DNA of 64,000 nucleotides. Source: Lithodes maja. Taxonomy: Eukaryota; Arthropoda; Malacostraca; Decapoda; Lithodidae. A program made the position numbers and the translations under genes. The stretch is from positions 62,001-126,000 of the forward strand of contig JBAKBP010001402.1 of assembly GCA_037953745.1 (NCBI GenBank), read 5' to 3'. Of this stretch, positions 32,169 through 41,929 are shown piece by piece; within the stretch, counting starts at the first letter, position 1; the number at the start of each line of letters is the position of its first letter. The notes below the pieces were generated by a model. That model saw nothing but the letters and a program-made list of their open reading frames with translations, was not told the DNA's origin and made no database searches.

Positions 32169-33429
32169 TTTTTTCACGCGCCTCCATTGATTGAGTCCGC
32201 TTTTGTTGTGCTCCTTCAATTCACCCTGTTTTAGGTTCGTTTCGGCTTTTCTGGCCTTCTTTTTGCTAGACAGATGTTACGTGATCTAGGACACACCTAA
32301 ATGGGCTCCTTAGTGTGTTTAATGGAGACGCGTGTGGAAATAGCTACCGAAGGTACGGGGGCGCTTGGCGTTCCCCGTCTATATGTTTTCATTCTTTCTC
32401 TTTTCATATTCTTTTTTCCTGTTAGTCTGGGCATAGTTTAGCTTTTAGCTTCGATTAGCCTAGCTTGTTTATCATTCAGGAATTGCTATGCCCTTATGAG
32501 TTCTCATTTTTTTTCATAGCCTAGGTGTACAGTTGGTTCACAATCTGAGATTTCGTGGTGGCGGTGCTGTTTGTAGGTTTGTGTCAGCCGCATAACTAGC
32601 GTTATTCCCGAGTCCCCCCTTTCGAGCCTTCACTGTGTCTCAAGGGCCTGGGCGCTTAGTGGTTCGTGATACCCAGAGGTACCCCACGGGGGCCTCTCCC
32701 TCACTCCACAGGGTTTTTTCGCCCCTGACACATTCTCTACTCGCGGCTAGGCCACCCTTTTTCTCACCAGTTTCATTACTGGTTTTTTGTGTTTCCCTTC
32801 CTGTTTTCACCTCCATCCTTTCATAACTTTTGCCCAATCCTGGGGTACCCCACGGGGGCCCCTGTTGTGCCAAACCACCCAACCTGCCACTTCTCCTCAT
32901 GGGCTTTGCTCTATCTCTGTGGGTTGGGTGGTTCCCAGGGGATGTGCCTCCTCTCCCCTGGTGTGCCTTCCTTGCCTCTCCCTTGACCGGTCGAGTCAGG
33001 ATATTATCAAGGAAGACACTGCTCAGCTAGATGGTCACGGTCATCTTCGCTTGGAGTTCATAAGGAGTTGACGCTTGTTTGCCGGCCTTTTTTGGTTTTC
33101 CTAGACGCCCCTCTCACTTGTTCGGCACCGGGCCCTCTTGGCAGGTCCCGCAAATTTGCGGTGTGCTCGATTCGGCCCTCTGGGTCGTTTCGGCTCCCCG
33201 CAAATTTGCGGAGATCGCTGGGGGGTCGCGTGACGATGTGGGGGGTTTGTGTCGGTACGGATCTACCTCCTTTGGCCCGCAAATTTGCGGTTATAGTTGG
33301 CTTTCACTGTTGACCCTTTTTTGTGTCATATTGTTGCCTGATACTATATTGGTGTATACACTTTCCTGGTGTTATAGGCCCTGCATATAAGATGTTGAGT
33401 GGTGGTTAACACTTTCTCCATCTTTGCAG
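32169..33429 (+). other. DIRS copy 3 leader
   Basis: Homologous to 20386-21632, with mixed substitutions and small indels and no adenine bias. It has the same repeated GGGGTACCCCACGGGGGCC block and ends in the same acceptor-like CTTTGCAG. Confidence 0.7.
33148..33290 (+). promoter_or_regulatory. Three identical CCGCAAATTTGCGG palindromes (copy 3)
   Basis: At 33148-33161, 33198-33211 and 33277-33290, matching those of copy 2 in sequence and spacing. Confidence 0.65.
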
Positions 33430-33927
33430 GTTCTGCTGGTGCTCTTCCGCCTCGGCCGCCCTCCTCACCTACCTCTGTGCTCCCGGTTTAGGGTGAGTAC
33501 AGATGCCTGTTTGCATGTGTGTTCCTGTTTCCCCATGCTCCTTCCCTGGTTCTTCTTGGACATTCTCTACACTTACACCTTCGACGTGCTGCTTCTGGTG
33601 TGTGTTCTTCTCGTGCTGGTCGGCTGCTTTGCTTTCGCCTTGGTTGTCGCTCCCCGTGCTTGGTGAGCCACATGTCCTGCTTGCGCCACTCGCTCTTTGT
33701 GTCCTCTACGGCCTACCTCCCTGCTCTGTGTGGCCCGTGTCTGGCCCTGGTGGTTGTGCTGCTCCATGGCCCTGGTTCCTCGGCGGTGGCTGTGGCCTCT
33801 GCTTCCCTTCCGTCGGTGTGGCCGATGGTCTCCCGCCACATTGGGCCTCCGTTCCCCGGCTTTTGTTGCCGCCCGGTTCCGCGTCACCCTGGGTATCCCT
33901 GACCCGACTGCCGGCCGTTCACCCCAG

Positions 33928-34164
33928 CCCGTAGCCTCGTAGGTGGCGCTCTCGTCTCACACGCGAGGGGTCGGGGGTTCCCTCCCAGACCGGGCGGTGC
34001 CGAATTGGGCTTGTCTCCTTTCATGTGTTAGCCTCAGTTCACCTAGCTGTAAATAGGTACCTGGAATTCGTGGACGACGTTGTGCCGTCCCATCTGGGGT
34101 TGGCACACATGGTTCAAGGCGGGCTGGGTATCATATGGTTCCCCTACGCTACTGGTCAACCTAA
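33928..34164 (+). mobile_element. tRNA-derived SINE inside copy 3 gag
   Basis: Absent from copies 1 and 2. The head GTAGCCTCGTAGGTGGCGCT and the later GGGGTTCCCTCCC resemble pol III A and B boxes of a tRNA-like promoter. The body includes CACCTAGCTGTAAATAGGTA, a motif I associate with decapod SINEs. Adenine content is normal, so it arrived after the host copy lost its adenines. Confidence 0.75.
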
Positions 34165-35333
34165 GCCTCCACGCTCTCGCTCGCCTCGCTCCTGCCCCTC
34201 GTCGTCCTCCTGTTCTCCTTGACGTCGCCCGTCGCCCTCGTCTTGGTTCTCGCCCTGAGGCCGGGGTTAGCGGCTCTGCTCCTATGCGCCCTCCCCTGGC
34301 CTCTACGGATAGGGGCTCTCCTCCCTTCCGCCCGCTTTCCTAGCCCAGACGACTTCCTCTTCCGTTGTCCTCTCCGCACGCGGTTGTTCGTGCTGTCGCT
34401 GGCCCTCTGCTCCCTCCTACACTGTCCAGGAGGGTCCGCCTGGGTGTCGTTGCTTCTCCTCCTTCACCTGCTTCAGTGCCTCTTCTTCCTTCACGGTCTC
34501 GTCCCGCGGTGGGGGTCCCTCCCTCCTCCGCCTCGGTGTCGGGCCGCCCTGTTCTCTCAGCCCCGGGGGTCCTTGCTCTGTTTCCCCCTGCGGCTCCTTC
34601 TGGCCTCCTTTCACCCGGCCAGCCTTCCCCCTCCCGTCGTCCTGCTCCTCCTCCTTCTTCTCTTCCTGCCCTTCACTTCCCGTCTCGCCTGGGGGGTACC
34701 CCTCCTCTTGCCTCGGTGAGGCTTCGGGGTCCCCCTTTTTCTCGGGTGCTGTCGTGTCGTTGGAAGAGGGGGCTGGTGCTGTTTCCCCCTCGGCCGTTCG
34801 TGTTCGGGGACGGGTCCCTCTACGGCGACGCGGCCGTCGTCGCTCGCCTTCCTTGGGCCGCGACGCTGCTGGTTCGTGTCGTGGGTCTCGCTCCCGCTCA
34901 CGCTTGTCCCTGCGGACCGACCCTTCTGGGTGGGGGGGGGTGGGGGGGGTCGCCTCTCTCGGTTCGATTGTTGGCTTTGCGGGACTGGGTTGTGTCACGC
35001 TTCGACGGGTGCTTGGCGTCGTTGGCCGCCTCCCTCTTCTCGCGCTTCTTGGCGGTGCCTCACCCTCAGCGCCTCGCCTTTCCTACCCCTGCTACGGTCC
35101 CGCTCCCTTCTGCAGGCCTCCGCTCTGGTCAGACTTCAGCCGCACTGACCTCCTTCCGGCTGTTCAGTCCCTGGCTGTGTTGACGGGTCTGTCCTCCTAT
35201 GGGACGGGTTTGTGCGGCGCCGGTACGCCTGGCTTCGCCGTCATGCTCGGTCGCCCTCTCCCCTTGGAGGCCTGGTTTGCTGTGGCCTTCGCCTTCACAC
35301 CGTTCCGTCGACGGCTCTCCTTCGGTCCCTCCC

Positions 35334-35358
35334 TTAGGTTACTCGCCTTGACGTTGGA
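35334..35358 (+). repeat. Stray fragment resembling the DIRS terminus
   Basis: 25 bp absent from copy 2, matching the terminal repeat sequence TTAGGTTAATAGCCTTGACG and onward at 22 of 25 positions. All three mismatches fall in AATAG (now ACTCG, two A-to-C) and in an adjacent base, so this piece also lost adenines after moving into the interior. Confidence 0.6.
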
Positions 35359-36227
35359 CTGGGGTCGTCCCTGCTTTTGCCTCCTCTTGTGTCTGTCGGC
35401 AGGTTGGCCGGCGCGTTCTGGTCCTGGATGGGCGCGCCCATTCTTGAACTTTGTTCTATTGCTACCCCGTTCTTCTCTCCCCCGGATCAGGCCTCTGTCG
35501 CCACGGTTTTTCCCTTGCGACGGAGGGTGACGGACTTCTTGTCTTGTCTTTCGGTTCCCTCCAGCCGTCTGTTCCCGCCTGCGGCTTTTCGGGGCGTCTG
35601 CGCCAGGCGCTCTTCGCGAGGGTTTGGACCGCGTTCTGCGGGTCCGCCTTCGGCTCGCGGTGTCTTTGGTTCCCGAGCTGCAGGCGGTTTTGTGCGCGGC
35701 AACTCGGCGCCGCCCGACAGTGCGGTCCTCGTTCTGCCGGCCGGCCCCCTTGGATATTCGTCAGGGTTTGTTGTACTCTGCGCTACATACGTCGGGGTTG
35801 TTTCAGCTGGTTGCTTGGGTATGCTCGCTTCTCTGGCGGCGGCCCCTGCTTCCGACACGCGACGACGCGCTGTGTCATTGCGTTCCCTGCTTCCGTCACG
35901 CCCCGTCGTGCTGTGTCGCACGCGGGGTCTTCTCAGTCCCTTCCTTCTGCCGGTCCTCTTCGGGGTGCTGCTACACGTGCTGCCGCCTTGCGCGGCCGCA
36001 GGACTGGGACGTTGCAGGCCAGTGCGTCGATTCCGCCTCGCCCTTCTGTTCTTGCCCCTTTTCATCCCCGCTGTGTCGGGGCTGGCCGTCCTTCCACTTC
36101 CGGCCGCCCTTCGACGTGGTCTGCCCCGCGCCGGCCTGGGGTTGGGGGGGGGGGGGTAGAGGTCGACGTGGCGCTCGTGCCCGCACGGCCCGTACCGAGG
36201 GTACCTCCGCGTCAACACAATGTGTAG

Positions 36228-38128
36228 TTCTCTGGGTCGGCCTCCTTGTTCTCCTTCTCGCCTGGCCGACCGGGTCGCCCCCTCCTCTCGGGTGCTCCCT
36301 CGGGTTGTTTTTGCCCTTGCACCCCTCGGTTGCCGCGAGGGACATTGGGGGCGGCGGGTTGCGCGGTGGGGTCTCCCCTGGTGGTGGGCGTCTCGACCCC
36401 CTTTCCGCTCTTGTCACCGCCGCCGGCCCTTCTCTTCGGACGTGGCCCACGTGCTCCCTTCCATGCCCGAGCTGGGTAGCGTCGAGGGGGTTGATCGCCG
36501 GTCGCCCGGTTTTCCTCTCCCGTGTCTTTCTGGTCCCGTCGAACTGCGACGCGATGCGACCGTTGGTGGTTCTGTCGGCCCTCAACGGGCGCGTCCTGCT
36601 CACTCGGTTTCGGATGCTGCCGGTACCCCTGGTACGCCTGGGCCTGTGCCCTCTGTCGTGGGTTGTGTCGCTGGCCCTCCAGGATGCGTCTTGGCTCGTT
36701 CCTCTCCATCCTCTCTTCCAGCGATTCTTGGCCGTTCGGACTTCCGATCGTGTGTTCCTGTTCGCCGGCCTTCCCTTCGGTCTCCACATCGCGCCGCGGC
36801 TCTTCTCCGCACATGTGGGGCAGGCTCTGGGTCCTCTCCTCGGGAGCGGGCTCCAGCTCCTGTTTTCCTTGGCCGACTGGTTGGTTGTTTCCGAAGCCCT
36901 CGGCCTGTGCGTTGGCGCCGCCCTCACAGTCGTTCGCCCCGTCGCACGGTTAGGGTTCCCCTTTTGGTGTTCCCGTTTCACGCTTGACCCCGTCGCGTGT
37001 CGTGCCATGGGTCGATCTCGCATGGGTTTTCTCCGGCGCTACGGTGACCCGGGGTCGGCCGACCGCGGTGCTCCTTCGGTGGACGGTCTTCGCCGTGTTG
37101 CACTCGGTCTCCCTCCTGGGGTGGCTCTGGGACTCGTTCGTGGGTTCGCTGCTTTGGGCCGCTCTGCCCCTTTCCTTAGGGTGCCTCTGGCTCCTCCGCC
37201 TCCTCCTCATGGGCCCCGTGATGTTTCCGTTGCCCCTCTGGTTCGGCTCCTGCCGCTCCTGCGTCCCGTTCGCTGCCGCTTCGGTCTCTGGGTTGCTCCG
37301 GGCTCGCTCTCTGCGGCTGTGCCCTGGTCCGCCCCCCTCGCCAACGGTCTGGGTAGCCACAGATCCGTCGAGCGAGGTTGGGTGGGGTTCCCGATCGAAC
37401 CTGGGCCGTCCACTTCCTGGCTGATGGGTGGGTCTCCCTCCCCTTACCCATCTATGCCCTCGGACTGTTGGTTCCTCAGTTCTTCCTGCGGGTCCCCGCG
37501 CTGGCCCTTCGGGGTCAGTCGGTGGCCTTCGGGTTAGACACTCAGACAGGCTGTCCCCTGTTTTCCTTCTGCGGGGGTTCCTCCAGGTCGTTGACTCTAT
37601 TGGGGGTCTCGGTGGAGTTGTTCTTCCTCGCGGCCCGACACCCTTCTCCTTGCATGCCTCCTCCCTGCCCGGGCCGGCCACCCTGTGGGCGGCCGCCCTG
37701 TCGTGAGGGCAGGGCGTTCTTGTTGAATGGGCGTTGCAACGGACTGTGTTCACCGACCTCGCGGCTTCCTGAGGTGTTCCGGAGGTCGCCTTGTTCGCAT
37801 CGGGGGTGCCGCGCCAGTTGCCTTTGGACCTCTCCCTCCGGCCTCGCGCTCCGGGGAGGGTCCGGCCGCTTTCATGGTGGCCTGGTACGGGTGGCGGTCG
37901 ATATCCATCTTTCCGCCCCCAGACGCGCTGTTGCTGTGCCCAGTCCTCGCCAGGCTGCGGCTGTGCCACGGCTGCGTCGGGCTCCTCGCGCCTCTGTGGC
38001 CGGCACGGGCTTGGTCCGCCCGGTTGCCGCGGTGGTGCCCGGGTCCGGTCCCTCTACCTGTCTCCGGCTTCCGCTTGGGCTCGGTTGGGGCCCTGCGGCC
38101 CTCGTTGGCCTTCGCATCGTGCTTGTTC
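36228..38128 (+). pseudogene. DIRS copy 3 RT/RNase H, adenine-eroded and catalytically dead
   Basis: Same SLAD replacement of YLDD as copy 2 and the same SLALQDASWLVPLHP block, so these changes predate the split. Further A losses are private to this copy, for example CATTGGCGACGCC in copy 2 against CGTTGGCGCCGCC here. Frameshifts occur near 36290, 36540 and 36970. Confidence 0.9.
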
Positions 38129-39108
38129 ATGTGGCACGGTGGCTCCCGGTCCCGGGCCGGGCCCTGACTGACCTCCTGCTGCGTTCCTGGCCGTCTTCTC
38201 CTTGGGGGCCTTCCGGGTCCCGCTGGAGGTCTTTTCCTAGGTGGCTACGGGCCACTCGCCTGCCTGTTGGCTCTCCTTCCCTCGTCCTCCGCTCCTTGTT
38301 TCACCTCTTCCGTACGCGTCACTTTCGAGTCGTCGCTATACGTCCCCGCTTGTCTGCCGTCCGGGGGGCTCTTTGGGTCCGTCGCTCGGCTGGTCGTTCT
38401 GACACAGGTGCTGGATTCCTTCCTGACGGCTGCCTTCAGGGATCGACCTCCTCCGCGCCTAGTCCCTCCGCAGTGGGTTCTGGGGCGGGCTCTGGTCCTT
38501 CTGGCTTCGCCCTCGTCTACGAGGGCCGCTACGCCGGTTCTGTTGCTCGGGCGTCCGCTCTTCCTTGTCGCTCTGGCCGCTGGGGTTCGGGTGTCTGCCC
38601 TAGCGGTATTGTCGTGGCCCCGGGACTGCGTGCGATTCTCCCCGTCCCTGCATGGCGTCTCGTTCGCCTCCTCCCCTCCTTTTGTTGCCACGCTTGGGAG
38701 GGCGGCCCCCGTCTTTCCGGCCTTTCGCCGTCCAGGCTTTCCGGCTTGGGCATCCTCGCCATGTGTGGTGCCCGGTGTCGGCCTTGCGCTCCTCTGTTGC
38801 GTCTGTGGCGCCGCCTTCGGGTCCTGCTGTGTGGGTGTCTCCTCGGACGGGTGGGTGGCTCTCGCAGGTGCAGTTGGGGCGCCGCGTTAGTCGGACCGTT
38901 CGTGCCCGTCGCCCTGTTTGTAGGGTTTCTGCGCACGATGTCAGATCCTTTGCTGCCTCCTTCCGGTTCCTGCCGCGTCGATCCTTACCTGCCTTCGCCT
39001 CAGCGGTTTTGTGGGTCTTCTTTCAATTCCTTCATCTCCTCCTACCTCTCCGTGTCCAGTGTTCGACCCCCTCGGCTGGTGATTGCTCTCGGGGGTCGTG
39101 TTTCCTGG
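38129..39108 (+). pseudogene. DIRS copy 3 tyrosine recombinase, adenine-eroded
   Basis: Homologous to 26147-27122. The Arg, H-x-x-R and Tyr boxes are recognisable but spread over different frames. The terminal TAG is TGG as in copy 2. Confidence 0.87.
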
Positions 39109-39544
39109 GCTCTGGCGAAGATCCCTGGTCTTCCCCCCCTTGTCCCTCGTTCTTTTCCTTTGTTTTATGTGACAAAGGGGGGGGGGGGGGTGTACGGGTT
39201 TGCAACACTGAATTGCAAGTTTGGGATTGTATATTGTTCCAGTACATAAGTGTTTTTGCCACATTGAAAATTGTGTTTTGTTCTTGTGTTCAGTGTTTTT
39301 GTTGGTTTTTGAAGAAAAGGGATTTTGGGTACAGTACCTTTTTGGTTTCAGACAAGTCTATGTTTTTGCATTACTATGAATGACGGGCATGTGTTAAAAC
39401 TGTTCTTTTTAGCTACTCCTCAGTTTTTCACTCTTTTATTAGACTCTCTTGTTTAAATTGTGTCTTTGTCATTCATACTTTTGTTTTATGCATTGGTTTT
39501 TTTGGTAGGTTGGGCTTGGATGTCCTCCTCCTATTTGTTATGCA
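39109..39544 (+). other. DIRS copy 3 3' region with G-run
   Basis: Non-coding, with a G-run at 39177-39190. Downstream it is almost identical to copy 2. Confidence 0.7.
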
Positions 39545-39657
39545 GCCTTGACGTTGGATTTGCCAAGACTACTAACAAATTGGGAGGTTTGACGTACCTC
39601 CCAACCTACCAAATAGGAAAACCTACTATTTGGTAGTAGTCTTGGAAAATCCAACGT
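39545..39657 (+). repeat. DIRS copy 3 internal complementary region
   Basis: Identical in design to the ICRs of copies 1 and 2. Complementary to 31868 onward and to the end at 40067. Confidence 0.92.
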
Positions 39658-39718
39658 ACATAATACCCTCCCTCACGCCGGACCCCTGCCCATCCGCGTT
39701 CTTCTGCTGACGTGAGAT

Positions 39719-40067
39719 GTGATAACAAGAGAGGGTCGCTCATGCGCACGTTCGACAGTGATCTGCACATGACGGAACACGGGATGGGCCTTAAGCGGTA
39801 ACTAAGGTAAACCCCTTTTTCTTCTCTTCTATGCTTTTTTCACCTTCGGTGGTAGTTTTGGTTAATGTACAACGTCTCCTAGAGCAAGATAAGGAGTAGA
39901 CTCTAGACGTTTTCTTTTTAACCGCGGTTGGAATGACGACATAGCAGTCAAAATAGACAAGTCGTCATTGCAATTAGGTTAATAGCCTTGACGTTGGATT
40001 TTCCAAGACTACTACCAAATAGTAGGTTTTCCTATTTGGTAGGTTGGGAGGTACGTCAAACCTCCCA
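39719..40067 (+). repeat. DIRS copy 3 right inverted terminal repeat
   Basis: Reverse complement of 31868-32168 plus the two-hairpin terminal extension. Confidence 0.92.
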
Positions 40068-40190
40068 ATTAAGCATATAAAGGGAGTGGATAATGTCCTA
40101 GCAGATTGCCTGTCCCAGGGTCATGAGGAGATGGGGTGTGATCGTGACGGCCGTGTGCACCAGCCATTGAGCAAGTCAAGGGCCGAGTAG
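40068..40190 (+). pseudogene. LTR-retrotransposon RNase H end (Ty3/gypsy-like), remnant
   Basis: Immediately after copy 3 the plus strand reads HIKGVDNVLADCLSQGH. This resembles the terminal RNase H motif (KGxxNxxADxLSR) of Ty3/gypsy polyproteins. Only about 40 codons are visible before a stop. Nothing of the upstream part is seen left of copy 3. Confidence 0.55.
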
Positions 40191-41049
40191 GGTAGCCTAC
40201 CATAGCATGCATTGATTCCATGTGTGGCCGACTGAGATGGTTGGGGTGGTGATGAGATGAATGTTGTAATTATAAGTTAGTTGTAAGCACATTAGAAAAC
40301 TTTACAAAAAAAATATATACACAGTAGTATCAAAACTCAAAAAAACTAAAACTACTGTATATGCTTATAATGTATGTTTATTGGCTATAGTTAGGTTGGG
40401 TTATGATGCAAAATTTTCATTGCCTTGAAAATTGAGATGAATCTTGTAATTATAAGTTAGTTGTAAGCACATTAGAAAACTTTACAAAAAAAATATATAC
40501 AGTACAGTATACAGTGGAGCCCCCATCCTAGCTACTAATCGGTTCCGCAAAAATAGAGCTAGGATTGAAACAGCCAAGATCGGGGCACTGTTCTTATGGG
40601 GAAAATTCAATCGGTTCCGTGCTCATGCCAAAATTTGCGTCTTTTTCTATTTTTTGCCTATGAAAACATGTTTTATTGTACACAAATCAAATTTTATGCA
40701 TTATACTGTATCATATAATACACCATAGAATAAGTTTTTAATAACTAGAAAAAAAAAGGCCCAATATCTAAACAATTACCGCACTTTTTCCCAGTGTTAG
40801 GCTATGAAAACATGTTTTTTGTCTAGGCTACATCAAGTAGCCTAGGCCTAAATCTTATGCATTGTAAATAGTAATGTAGACATGGCTAAATGACAGTCCT
40901 AACCATAAATACTGTAGATTGGGGCATTGTTTCTATCATGAGACATTTTTTAGGCCTAGCCTAGGCCTTGGTTCTAAATTCGTCCAGCCACCCCTCAAGT
41001 ACCCATTTCGCCCCAAATACATCCAATCAATACATATTACAGTATGAGG

Positions 41050-41464
41050 GTGGTGATGGGCTGGTCTATCAGAGTGAGAACTGAGCGATCTCTGCCATAC
41101 CCATAGCTTACTCGGGCTGTTCCTTTTACTAATATATTTTCTAGATCTCAAGTGACGGCGTCTCTTCCGTGGATTGACTTCCCAATCTACCAAGATTGGA
41201 AGCCAAAGCGTCACATTTTTCCTTTCCCCCTCAGTTTTCTCTTCATAATTGCTGAGGGGCACAGGGCCCTGGGTGGGGCTTTGGTTTCCCGGGCGTTTCC
41301 GCACCCTCCTCAGCTCCCCGCCATGGAGTGGCTTCGGTCACCCAGGCTTTATTGTGGTCGGCAGGGAGGGTTCTGTGGGGGCACTCGTTTATGGCCTTGG
41401 CCTTACTCGGGGCCTTGGGGCTGTTCGGCCAGGCAGCTTGGGGAACAACAACAACAACAACAAC
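41050..41464 (+). mobile_element. SINE-like repeat with (AAC)n tail and 9-bp target duplication
   Basis: 415 bp, homologous to 18785-19197. AGTATGAGG flanks it at 41041-41049 and 41465-41473. It ends with the LINE-like GGCCAGGCAGCTTGGGGAAC and AAC repeats. Confidence 0.9.
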
Positions 41465-41929
41465 AGTATGAGGAAAAGACGTATAAATACGTATTATGAG
41501 AAGATTACTTACCACACAGATTTTATTATAAATCAGTCATATTTAGCCTAGCCTAGGCTAACATCGTCTAGGCTAGGCATTTCAATCGCTTTCGTCCGAC
41601 ATGGACTGGTCTTTGCTCTGTGTTTTGAGCATGAAATTCCTTCATTGCTACCACCAGGCCAACCATCCCTATCACTAGATGTACTAGAGGTTATAATAAA
41701 CGCGAGAGATAAGGGGTTCAGGCACAAAAAGGCTTGCAAATGGTTGTTTTGTCAACACCGATACTAGCTAAACTGCAAGCGTCTGCTTAGTGATGACGTC
41801 ATACAAAGATGGCGGCATCTTGCGCATTTGACGATCGGATCTCGGATTCACTCGGATTTCGTCTCTAAACGGCAAGCTACTGGCAGATTCTTTCGTTATG
41901 TTAAAACAAAATTATTGTTTTTGTTTGTT

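Larger units (their letters stand above)
33619..36227 (+). pseudogene. DIRS copy 3 Gag-like ORF, adenine-eroded
   Basis: Homologous to 21822-24251 and to copy 1 ORF1, with the same internal deletion. It is interrupted by a tRNA-type SINE that replaced about 70 bp, and by a 25-bp fragment resembling the element terminus. Frames are scrambled by indels. Long open frames on both strands result from the lack of A (and T on the minus strand). The stop TAG is kept at 36225-36227. Confidence 0.85.
31868..40067 (+). mobile_element. DIRS1-like retrotransposon, copy 3 (complete ends, adenine-depleted interior)
   Basis: 8200 bp, same architecture and same shared gag deletion as copy 2, with the adenine-poor block from about 33.5 to 39.15 kb. 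The left end lies in a type-B satellite monomer. The right flank is unrelated, so the array does not resume. It carries a private SINE (33928-34164) and a private fragment resembling its own terminal repeat (35334-35358). Flanks differ from those of copy 2, so the two arose by separate insertions and not by segmental duplication. Confidence 0.93.

Noticed and set aside
21700..39150. ADAR or APOBEC editing as cause of base loss
   Set aside because: A is replaced by C, G and T at similar frequency, and C-to-T or G-to-A changes are not enriched.
21700..39150. Regional GC pressure as cause of adenine loss
   Set aside because: T on the same strand stays near 25-28 percent, and the termini, leader and a nested SINE keep normal A.
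34365..39383. Long ORFs in copy 3 such as 637 codons at 35624-37537 and 623 codons at 37378-39249
   Set aside because: Same reason. Each switches between parts homologous to gag, RT and shadow frames of copy 1.
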